Shown here piece by piece: positions 57,331 through 64,000 of a stretch of 64,000 nt of DNA. Position 1 is the first letter of the stretch. Each line of letters starts with the position of its first letter. The notes beneath the pieces are model-generated. The model saw only the letters and a program-made list of their open reading frames with translations, made no database searches and had not been told where the DNA came from. This stretch comes from Thermocrinis albus DSM 14484 (GTDB lineage: Bacteria > Aquificota > Aquificia > Aquificales > Aquificaceae), in NCBI RefSeq assembly GCF_000025605.1, contig NC_013894.1:667529-731528 (forward strand), read 5' to 3'. A program made the translations under genes and the position numbers.

Positions 57331-58585
57331 TTAGCTTGTAAAATACCCTCAGCCTCACAGGTCTTCCCAAAGCGGTTTCAAGGTCAAACTTTCCGAGCTT
57401 CTTAAGATAGTTCCTCACAGCATTAACATCAGCATTCAAAAGTCCAAGAGAGGTTCTGAAAAGTCCTCTCTTTATCCTTCCTTCAGGGGTGTAGTTTTCT
57501 TTGCTAACTCCACAAAAGAGCGTGGAGTCCACCCCTGAAGTGTAGCTCTCATCTATGTAATCCACACTTATACCGTATTCCAGAGCTTTATACTCCAGAT
57601 ACTTTTTCACTTTACCGTGTGGAAGCAGGCTCCATATCTGGTCCGCCACCGAGTTCAGTTTGCTTTCTTTGTTCTTATTCTTCACCGCATCTCCTATGTA
57701 GATTTCTTTCACTCCGTGCTTGATTGCAAGCTCAAGTATCAGATTTGATACCGTATGAGCGTAGTATCTTAAAAGCCTCTTTATCTTCACCCAGAGCTTG
57801 CTTATCCTCTCTTCCACCCTGTGGTAGGGAAGTCCCTTGTTCTTGAGATTGTCTTTTAAGCTCTGAAGCTTTGCTATCTTCTTTAAATACTTCCTGAGCA
57901 GGCTCTTCAGTCCTTTTCCGTCTATTATGTAAGGAGTCTTTATCCCTTCTATTGCTATCACCATGAAGTTTCCTGAGTTTGGGTCTATTACCATTACCTT
58001 GTTTCCTGAATACTCCCTGTTTTCTATTTTATGCTCGTAGATTATGTGAAGCTCATATCCAGTCCCTTTCGGAACAATCTGAATATTCTTCACGAGCTCC
58101 TCTCTCAGTTCAAGCCCTGTTTCTATCCAGAGGTATTTGACGTGTATGTTGTGCTTTTCTCTGAGCCACCTTCTTAGCTCCTTAGAGAGACTCAGCCTCA
58201 CTTTAGTGCCTATCACCTTAAAGCCTGTCCTGTCGTAAGTTAAGGTTCTGTGGGGTTTTCTCTTGGGCCTGAATTTGGGAGTTTTTATCTTTTTTCCTTT
58301 GAACTTCTGAGGGTTTTTGAGGAACTCAAACCAGTTTTTGTAGGCTCTTACAAGCTCATCTAAGACTATCTGGGCCGTTCTTGACTGGAGGGCTTTGAGG
58401 TGGATTGAGGAGTTTAGCTTGCTGTAGAGGTCAAACATATTAACCTTGGCGAGTTTGTTTTTTAGAAAGTAGAGAGCCTGGTTGTAGAGCTTGCCCGAGT
58501 GGTAGGTAAGATACCCGAGGACAATCCTGTACTCTTCGGGAAGGTCGTTTAAGGATATGGTGATACATCTTAGAGATTTTGACAT
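57206..58585 (-). CDS. tnpB: TnpB/OrfB-family protein of the IS605 group
   Basis: A 459-residue protein with a RuvC-like core: RuvC-I region VMVIDPNSGNFMVIAIEG (Asp present) and RuvC-III region LLNADVNAVRNYL (Asp present). The RuvC-II position reads EIYIGDAVKNKNKES, with Gly where TnpB usually has the catalytic Glu. The CxxC zinc ribbon is absent (YTSGVDSTLFCGVSKENY). It belongs to the TnpB-related subgroup with GRIKRGLF / NADVN. Nuclease activity is therefore uncertain. The start overlaps tnpA by 16 nt. Confidence 0.85.
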   Translation of the reverse strand: MSKSLRCITISLNDLPEEYRIVLGYLTYHSGKLYNQALYFLKNKLAKVNMFDLYSKLNSSIHLKALQSRTAQIVLDELVRAYKNWFEFLKNPQKFKGKKIKTPKFRPKRKPHRTLTYDRTGFKVIGTKVRLSLSKELRRWLREKHNIHVKYLWIETGLELREELVKNIQIVPKGTGYELHIIYEHKIENREYSGNKVMVIDPNSGNFMVIAIEGIKTPYIIDGKGLKSLLRKYLKKIAKLQSLKDNLKNKGLPYHRVEERISKLWVKIKRLLRYYAHTVSNLILELAIKHGVKEIYIGDAVKNKNKESKLNSVADQIWSLLPHGKVKKYLEYKALEYGISVDYIDESYTSGVDSTLFCGVSKENYTPEGRIKRGLFRTSLGLLNADVNAVRNYLKKLGKFDLETALGRPVRLRVFYKLKGSSSAIPLYCGMGRSRGGVNPPVVVRNALSVQTYHEAPHL

Positions 58586-58992
58586 TCTTCAATATACCTC
58601 CTGATAGTTTCCGCTGAAACCTGTCCGACGGTGCCTACATAGTAGGAAGGTGCCCAGAGATGGTTTTTCCAGTACTCTTTACGTAGCTGTGGGAATCTCT
58701 GAAAGAGCTTCTTAGCGGAAACTCCCTTGAAAATTTTAGCTATGTTGGATGGACTGTATTTAGGGGGAGCTGAAACAAAAAGGTGTATATGGTCAGGCAT
58801 TATCTCCATGGCTAAAATCTCAAAGCGGTATTCCTGAGCTATCCCCTTAAAAAGGTTTTCTAAGAACTCCTTGATTTCTCCTCTCAGGATTTCTTTTCTG
58901 TATTTAGGTATCCAAACGAAGTGGTAGGCTATCTGATATTTTGCGTGTGGTGTTGACTTTACTTTAACCAACTTTTCGCTTTCCGCAACCAT
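58570..58992 (-). CDS. tnpA: IS200-type Y1 transposase TnpA
   Basis: A 140-residue transposase. The HUH metal site is MPDHIHLFVSAPPKYSP, and the catalytic Tyr lies in the C-terminal helix (SYYVGTVGQVSAETIRRYIE). Length and motifs are complete, so it is probably active. It excises and inserts the element as single-stranded DNA. A palindrome ATATGGT-CA-ACCATAT (59005-59020) precedes the gene. Confidence 0.93.
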   Translation of the reverse strand: MVAESEKLVKVKSTPHAKYQIAYHFVWIPKYRKEILRGEIKEFLENLFKGIAQEYRFEILAMEIMPDHIHLFVSAPPKYSPSNIAKIFKGVSAKKLFQRFPQLRKEYWKNHLWAPSYYVGTVGQVSAETIRRYIEECQNL

Positions 58993-59087
58993 TTAATATT
59001 AATTATATGGTCAACCATATGCAAGTGTCAAGACCAAGAACTGCCTTTGGCATGCTGGCTGTATCCCCGCATCATAGATACGGGGTT

Positions 59088-60278
59088 TTAGCCCGCAAGT
59101 TTTTCTATATATCTTAATGCTAAAGGAGAGATAAGGGTTGTCAGCGCCACCACAAAAACGATGACAGCGTACATAAGATCGTCGTAGATACCTCCCCTTC
59201 TTCCTAGTTCTGCAAAGATAAGACCCACCTCTCCTCTTGGAAGCATGGCCAAACCTATGAGAAATCTCTCCCTCATATTCCTTCCAGATAAGGCACCAGC
59301 CACCAGTTTACTCACGAGAGCCACCACCGCGATGGGAACAGCATACTTCCAAAACTGGCCAGATAGTATATCTACAGCCTTCAGATTCAGCTCTAATCCC
59401 ACGTAGACAAAGAAGATGGGAGAGAAAACCCACACAAGGGGAATTATGGACTCTTCTATCTTATGGGCCATCTTCTCGTCCGTTCTTAGGAAGGTGGCAA
59501 AGGGTAGAAAGAAACGCCTGGAGAGGGCAAGGCCTGCTGTGAAGGAACCCAGTATCTCAGGAGACCCTACCCTGTGGGCCAGATAAGCCAGTAAGAAAAC
59601 TAAGGAAAGTATAGCAGGTGGTACAAAATCCATGGTTCTGAGGAGTCTGGACAAGACCCTTATGAAAAAGGCCATAAACTGTGCCGCCAAGGGCGACAGA
59701 ACAAAGAAGGTGGCTATGTAAAGGATCATGAGAAGTAAAGTGTTGGTCTGCAAAGATCCGCTCCGTGACAGTTCATACAACCCTGCTAAAAGAATGACTC
59801 CCATAATGTCATCCAAAACGGCAGCTCCCAGCACTATCTGAGCGAAGCGCTCTTTCATCATACCCAGATCCTGGAGGGCTCTCACGGTAATGCCTATGCT
59901 GGTGGCTGCAAGAGTTCCTCCCAGAAAGAGAGACTGTAAGTGACTCATGTCAAGTAGATGGTATCCTACCCAATACCCCAGCAGTAGAGGTGTGAAGGCT
60001 CCCAAGGAAGCCACCAGAAGGGCATGAAAACCCACCTTCCTAAGCTGGTGGATGTCAGCTTCAAGACCCACCTGAAAAAGAAGGAGAATTATTCCCAGCT
60101 CGGCCAGTACTCTGATAAGATCGTGAGGCTGAACTAATCCCAAAACACTCTGTCCAAGAAGCACACCCACCAGTATCTCTCCCAGTACGGAGGGTAGACC
60201 GAACCGTGCCAACACATCACCCATCAGCCTTGCTAAGAACAGTATTAGGGCAAGGTCCAACAGAAGATGATGCATCAT
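59088..60278 (-). CDS. CPA2-family Na+(K+)/H+ antiporter
   Basis: A 396-residue membrane protein with about 12 helices. GLPSVLGEILVGVLLGQSVL, LLLFQVGLEADIHQLRKVG, GGTLAATSIGITVRALQDLG, AVLDDIMGVILLAGLYEL (the ion-binding Asp pair) and IGLAMLPRGEVGLIFAELGR match NapA/Kef-type exchangers. The cytoplasmic RCK domain is absent. The last codons and the TAA stop lie at the edge of the IS element, so the original C-terminus may have been altered by a residue or two. Confidence 0.9.
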   Translation of the reverse strand: MMHHLLLDLALILFLARLMGDVLARFGLPSVLGEILVGVLLGQSVLGLVQPHDLIRVLAELGIILLLFQVGLEADIHQLRKVGFHALLVASLGAFTPLLLGYWVGYHLLDMSHLQSLFLGGTLAATSIGITVRALQDLGMMKERFAQIVLGAAVLDDIMGVILLAGLYELSRSGSLQTNTLLLMILYIATFFVLSPLAAQFMAFFIRVLSRLLRTMDFVPPAILSLVFLLAYLAHRVGSPEILGSFTAGLALSRRFFLPFATFLRTDEKMAHKIEESIIPLVWVFSPIFFVYVGLELNLKAVDILSGQFWKYAVPIAVVALVSKLVAGALSGRNMRERFLIGLAMLPRGEVGLIFAELGRRGGIYDDLMYAVIVFVVALTTLISPLALRYIEKLAG

Positions 60279-60721
60279 ACCTTTCCTCCCGTAGATCCAA
60301 AACCTTCTTCACCTCGTTCTGAGGGAGAGAGGTTTTCTGTGGGCTCCCACTCTATCTTCACCACTTTACAGAAACAAAGCTGAGCTATTCTCTCCCCTCT
60401 CTGGAGGAGAAAGGGCTCCTCTCCCAGATTTATGAGGATCACCTTTATCTCTCCTCTGTAATCGCTGTCTATTGTACCGGGTGCGTTGAGAACAGTGATG
60501 CCGTACTTTAAGGCAAGACCGCTTCTTGGACGTACCTGGGCCTCTAACCCTTCAGGTAGCTCTATAGCTATCCCGGTGGGTACAAGTACTCGCTTTAATG
60601 GTTCTATCACCAAGCTCCCTTCTACAGCAGCCAAGAGATCCATACAGGAGGATCCTGGAGTTGCGTAGAAGGGAAGAGGAAGGTCCTCTGCGTGAGGTAG
60701 CTTCTTTACCTTTACCTTCAT
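60275..60721 (-). CDS. dut: dUTP diphosphatase
   Basis: A protein of about 148 residues starting at ATG 60721 (MKVKVKKLPHAEDLPLPFYA). Trimeric dUTPase motifs: SSCMDLLAA (1), RPRSGLALKYGI (2), LNAPGTIDSDYRGEIKVILI (3), RGERIAQL (4) and the Gly-rich tail GEEGFGSTGG (5). It removes dUTP and makes dUMP. The longer frame to 60754 would lie over tRNA-Thr and is rejected. It overlaps the antiporter by 4 nt. Confidence 0.94.
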   Translation of the reverse strand: MKVKVKKLPHAEDLPLPFYATPGSSCMDLLAAVEGSLVIEPLKRVLVPTGIAIELPEGLEAQVRPRSGLALKYGITVLNAPGTIDSDYRGEIKVILINLGEEPFLLQRGERIAQLCFCKVVKIEWEPTENLSPSERGEEGFGSTGGKV

Positions 60722-60729
60722 CCTCAGAA

Positions 60730-60802
60730 AGCCGGCGGTGGGACTTGAACCCACGACCTAGGCATTACGAGTGCCTCGCTCTGCCTGCTGAGCTACGCCG
60801 GC
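60730..60802 (-). tRNA. tRNA-Thr (anticodon CGT)
   Basis: On the minus strand the cloverleaf is complete: acceptor GCCGGCG/CGCCGGC, D arm GCTC..GAGC, anticodon stem AGGCA/TGCCT with loop CTCGTAA (anticodon CGT), T arm GTGGG-TTCAAGT-CCCAC, discriminator T. The pnp reading frame runs into its 5' half and stops in the anticodon stem region. Confidence 0.94.
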
Positions 60803-62872
60803 TCCCTCTATACCTACGTTAGTTAATTTAGGTCTTCCTAAATCGTCCAGTTCGTACACCTTTACCTTCACCTTATCTCCCACGCTGTAAGCTTTGCGAA
60901 CATCCTTCACGAAACCCTCCATATCCTTCACGTGCATAAGACCCACTTTCCCTGGCAGTATTTCCACAAACACTCCGTAAGGTTCCACTCTCGTTACCTT
61001 ACCTTCGTACACTTTACCCACCTCCACTTCTGCCACCAAGTTTTGTATCGCTTCTTTAACCTGCTGGAGGGCCTCCCTGTTGGTGCTGGTGAGGGAAACC
61101 CTACCACCCTCGTGCACCCACACCGACACCCCCAGTCTGTCCCTCCAGTCCCTCACGTTCCTACCACCTGGTCCTATAACCACCAGAGCTTTATCTTCAG
61201 GTATGGTTATTATTTCGATCACAGGTGCGTAAGGAGACACCTGAGGCCTGGGCTCGGGGATAGCTTCGTACATCTTCTGTAGTATGTACAGCCTCCCTTC
61301 CTTGGCCTGCTGAAGAGCCTCCCTCATTATCTCCTTCTTAAGACCCTTCACCTTTATGTCCATCTGTACGCTGGTTATACCATCCTTGGTACCAGCCACC
61401 TTAAAGTCCATATCCCCCAGTTGGTCCTCATCACCCAGTATATCGGAGAGGATAACGTACCTGTCACCTTCCATGATAAGTCCCATAGCTATACCTGCGG
61501 CATGCTTTTTCATGGGAACACCTGCATCAAAGAGGGCTAAGGAAGCGGCGCACACGGTGGCCATGGAAGTGGAACCGTTGGATTCCAGTATATTGGATAC
61601 TACCCTGATGATGTAGGGAAACTCTTCTTCCGGAGGTATGAGGGGTTCCAGAGCCCTCTCTGCCAAAGCACCGTGTCCTATCTCTCTCCTGCGAGGTGGA
61701 CCCCACGACCTTGCCTCTCCCGTGGAGAAGGGAGGGAAGTTGTAGTGAAGCATGAACCTCTTGAAGACCTCTCCTTCGTATATGCTCTCCACCATCTGGG
61801 CCTCTTCCGGTGCTCCCAGTGTCACTGTAGCAAAAGCCTGAGTTTGTCCTCTCGTAAATATGGCGCTGCCATGAGGCCTTTCGAAGGGATGCAGTTCTAT
61901 GGTGATGGGTCTTATGTCTTTGGGACCTCTTCCGTCTATCCTCCTCCCTTCCTCCAGTACCATCTTCCTCATAAGCTTGCTGATCAGCTTTTTGTACTGA
62001 TAGGATACCCTAAACTTTAGTTCCTCAGGTATCTGGTATGTTTGTAGAAACTCCTCCAGTACCTTACTTTGAAAGCTTTTCCTTTCCCTCTTGTCCTGTA
62101 TTTGGAAAGACTCCTTTATTCTGGGGCTGCAAAACTCCACCAGCTGGTTCTGGATCTCCTCGGGAAGGTCAAGACCCTGGAAAGATGCCTTAGGTTGTCC
62201 TATCTTGTCTCTGAGCTCTTCTTGTGCACGCAGAAGATCCTGTATAACTTCCAAACCGAAGTACAGGGCTTCCGTTAAAACCTCTTCGTCCACCTCTTTG
62301 GCTCCACCCTCCACCATCACAATGGCATCCTTAGATCCGGCCATCACTATCTCCAGATCGGCCTTCTGTCTCTCCTCATAGGTAGGATTTGCCACCAGTC
62401 TACCTTCCACACGGCATATCCTCACGCCCGCTATAGGTCCCTCAAAAGGTATACGTGATATATGGAGAGCGGCAGAAGCACCTGTTATGGCCAGTACATC
62501 TGGATCGTACTTATCATCTGCCGACAAGGTAAGAGCTGTGACCACCACATCGTGAGAGAAACCTTCGGGAAACAGGGGTCTTATAGGCCTGTCTATAACC
62601 CTTGATACCAGTATCTCCCTGTCGGTGGGTTTTCCTTCCCTCTTTATAAAACCTCCCGGAATCTTACCCCAAGCGGAGGACTGTTCTCTGTAATCCACCG
62701 TGAGGGGTACAAAATCTACGTTAGTCTGAGGCTCCTCCGACATAACGGCGGTGACCAGAACCGCCGTGTCACCCTGCCTTACCACAACGGCACCGTCTGC
62801 CTGTTTAGCATAGTGACCTGTCTCTATAATGATGGGATCTGAATCTCCTACTTTGGCCTCTACCCTTATCAT
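60758..62872 (-). CDS. pnp: Polyribonucleotide nucleotidyltransferase (PNPase)
   Basis: A 704-residue enzyme: two RNase PH-like domains ([60 protein letters not shown]), then KH ([13 protein letters not shown]) and S1 ([20 protein letters not shown]) domains. It degrades RNA 3' to 5' with phosphate. The last 14 codons ([14 protein letters not shown]) are read from the 5' part of tRNA-Thr, where the TAG stop lies. It follows rpsO, the usual order. Confidence 0.96.
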   Translation of the reverse strand: MIRVEAKVGDSDPIIIETGHYAKQADGAVVVRQGDTAVLVTAVMSEEPQTNVDFVPLTVDYREQSSAWGKIPGGFIKREGKPTDREILVSRVIDRPIRPLFPEGFSHDVVVTALTLSADDKYDPDVLAITGASAALHISRIPFEGPIAGVRICRVEGRLVANPTYEERQKADLEIVMAGSKDAIVMVEGGAKEVDEEVLTEALYFGLEVIQDLLRAQEELRDKIGQPKASFQGLDLPEEIQNQLVEFCSPRIKESFQIQDKRERKSFQSKVLEEFLQTYQIPEELKFRVSYQYKKLISKLMRKMVLEEGRRIDGRGPKDIRPITIELHPFERPHGSAIFTRGQTQAFATVTLGAPEEAQMVESIYEGEVFKRFMLHYNFPPFSTGEARSWGPPRRREIGHGALAERALEPLIPPEEEFPYIIRVVSNILESNGSTSMATVCAASLALFDAGVPMKKHAAGIAMGLIMEGDRYVILSDILGDEDQLGDMDFKVAGTKDGITSVQMDIKVKGLKKEIMREALQQAKEGRLYILQKMYEAIPEPRPQVSPYAPVIEIITIPEDKALVVIGPGGRNVRDWRDRLGVSVWVHEGGRVSLTSTNREALQQVKEAIQNLVAEVEVGKVYEGKVTRVEPYGVFVEILPGKVGLMHVKDMEGFVKDVRKAYSVGDKVKVKVYELDDLGRPKLTNVGIEGAGVAQQAERGTRNA

Positions 62873-63144
62873 CCTTTCACCTTGAGACCCAGTTTGTTGA
62901 CCACCTGTAGGTATCTCTGATAATCTTTCTCCTTCAGGTACTCCAGTAACTTTCTCCTGGCGTGAATCATAGCTATGAGCCCTCTACGAGAGTGAAGATC
63001 CTTCCTATGTTTCTTAAGATGCTCCGTAAGGCGATTTATCCTCTCGGTAAGGAGCGCTATCTGTACCTCAGAGGAGCCTGTGTCCTGCTGATGTCTGGCA
63101 AACTCTTTAATAATCCTCTCTTTGACTTCCTTAGGAAGTGCCAT
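62869..63144 (-). CDS. rpsO: Ribosomal protein S15
   Basis: A 91-residue protein from ATG 63144 ([20 protein letters not shown]), with [20 protein letters not shown] and [26 protein letters not shown] precedes this start; the frame extends six codons further upstream without homology. It overlaps pnp by 4 nt. Confidence 0.97.
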   Translation of the reverse strand: MALPKEVKERIIKEFARHQQDTGSSEVQIALLTERINRLTEHLKKHRKDLHSRRGLIAMIHARRKLLEYLKEKDYQRYLQVVNKLGLKVKG

Positions 63145-63181
63145 CACAAAACCTCCTACCACCTGTCATCTATCTAAGAAA

Positions 63182-64000
63182 TTATACACGAGTTTTGGGA
63201 GCGAAGTAACTGAGGACCGAAGGGAGAACTAGCAGAGTGAGGGAAGTGGAGGTGAATATACCTCCCAGCACAACCACGGCGAGGGGTTTTTGAACCTCGG
63301 ACCCTACATCAGTACTCAGAAGCATAGGCACAAGACCTAAGGAGGCAGCGGTGGCTGTTATCAGGATAGGTCTGAGTCGGAGACGGCACGCCCTTCTTAT
63401 GGCCTCCTCAAGAGATAGTTTTTCCTCTTCCAGTAGGTTTTTCACATAAGAGACCAGTACCACACCGTTGAGGGTGGCTATACCGAACACCGCTATGAAT
63501 CCTATCGCGGCAGGCACTGACAGGTTAAAACCTGACAGATAAAGAGCCACCACACCACCTATAGTGGCGAAGGGTACGTTCAACATCACTATGAGGGAGT
63601 ATCTCACAGAACCAAAGTTAAGATACAGCAGAATGAATATAAGGGCTATGGCAAGAGGTACCGCTACAGATAGCTTTTTCATAGCCCTCTGCTGGTTCTC
63701 CCATTGCCCCGCAAAGACTATCCTGTAACCTTCGGGTAGTTTCACTTCTTTCTGTATCCTTGCCTGGAGTTCTTGGACAAAGCTCCCCAAATCTCTTCCT
63801 TTTACGTCAGACAGCACGAGAGCATAGCGCATTCCGTTCTCTCTTCTTATCTTCAGGAAACCTTCTGTGACTGTTATGTTGGCTATGTCCTTAAGAAGGA
63901 GTGTGGTACCATCCTTCAGAAATATCGGAAGGTTCTGTATGGTGGTAACATCCTTAGGTTCCACAGTAAGTACTATGGGGAAGAGAAGGGTGTCTTTCTG
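63182..64000 (-). CDS. RND-family heavy-metal efflux pump (CzcA/CusA type), C-terminal part
   Basis: The frame is open to the right edge of the window, so the N-terminus lies outside. Visible parts are the end of the second periplasmic loop (LPIFLKDGTTLLLKDIANIT, PEGYRIVFAGQWENQQRAMK) and the last membrane helices: FGIATLNGVVLVSYVKNLLE, RRACRLRLRPILITATAASL, DVGSEVQKPLAVVVLGGIFT and LLVLPSVLSYF. The pattern fits CzcA/CusA metal pumps. The substrate metal is unknown. The final 12 codons at the edge are in frame. Confidence 0.9.
   Translation of the reverse strand, partial: QKDTLLFPIVLTVEPKDVTTIQNLPIFLKDGTTLLLKDIANITVTEGFLKIRRENGMRYALVLSDVKGRDLGSFVQELQARIQKEVKLPEGYRIVFAGQWENQQRAMKKLSVAVPLAIALIFILLYLNFGSVRYSLIVMLNVPFATIGGVVALYLSGFNLSVPAAIGFIAVFGIATLNGVVLVSYVKNLLEEEKLSLEEAIRRACRLRLRPILITATAASLGLVPMLLSTDVGSEVQKPLAVVVLGGIFTSTSLTLLVLPSVLSYFAPKTRV

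Larger units (their letters stand above)
57191..59092 (-). mobile_element. IS200/IS605-family insertion sequence
   Basis: About 1.9 kb carrying tnpA and tnpB. Both ends have subterminal hairpins of like design: the right-end stem CTCCGCATC/GATGTGGGG with loop TTT (57199-57219) and the left-end stem CCCCGTATC/GATGCGGGG with loop TAT (59065-59085). These fit the imperfect palindromes recognised by Y1 transposases. No terminal inverted repeats or target duplications are expected in this family. Exact ends are inferred (right end near GTGAAC at 57191, left end near 59090). Confidence 0.82.

Overview
The window looks like chromosomal DNA of a thermophilic, sulfur-oxidising chemolithoautotroph of the Aquificales (Hydrogenobacter/Thermocrinis type). 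This is inferred from gene content (a Sox cluster with no soxCD in view, futalosine-pathway mqnE, selA/selB, zinc-type S14) and from the compact layout; no rRNA gene is present to confirm it.

Layout. 1-9.5 kb, + strand: HU-like protein, tRNA-Pro(GGG), an HTH regulator, a TamB-like envelope protein, an HD phosphohydrolase, a TgpA-type transglutaminase and a cyclopropane-fatty-acid synthase. 9.4-11.2 kb, - strand: MlaF-like ATPase, FMN-barrel protein, CDP-alcohol phosphatidyltransferase. 11.25-28.4 kb is a visibly AT-rich nitrogen island. It holds a ureohydrolase with an NMT1/TauA-type ABC transporter, urtABCDE, a complete but split urease (ureA in two identical copies, ureBCEF, ureG, ureD), an outer-membrane porin and a sigma54 enhancer-binding regulator. 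A second, diverged CDP-alcohol phosphatidyltransferase closes the island. 28.5-32.3 kb: tRNA-Ser, selA, selB. 32.3-40.4 kb: a CBS/PAS/GGDEF protein, nitrilase, rlmN, lepB, an ODP-like receiver protein, tlyA and yggT. 40.4-50.6 kb: the spc/alpha ribosomal operon from rplN to rplQ with secY, adk, map, infA and rpoA. 50.6-57.1 kb: mqnE and the sox genes (soxW-like, Y, Z, A, X, B, DUF302). 57.2-59.1 kb: an IS200/IS605 element. 59.1-64 kb: antiporter, dut, tRNA-Thr, pnp, rpsO and the end of an RND pump.

Main findings. (1) The island reads as one sigma54-controlled regulon. Four -24/-12 promoters (ureohydrolase operon, urt operon, ureBCEF, porin-ureG-ureD) accompany three copies of a motif close to ACAAAATTGTTAACA, and the island encodes its own AAA+ activator. 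The proposed pathway is import of guanidine or a guanidino compound, hydrolysis to urea, urea import, and urease to ammonia; the guanidine part is inference. Two 380-bp direct repeats carrying ureA bracket the ureohydrolase-transporter module, and one junction holds a truncated rpe fragment. (2) Two copies of an unannotated structured RNA lie inside the alpha operon, directly before rpsK and rpoA. They share a conserved loop core, while the flanking stems differ in sequence but keep their pairing, and each ends 15-16 nt before the start codon.
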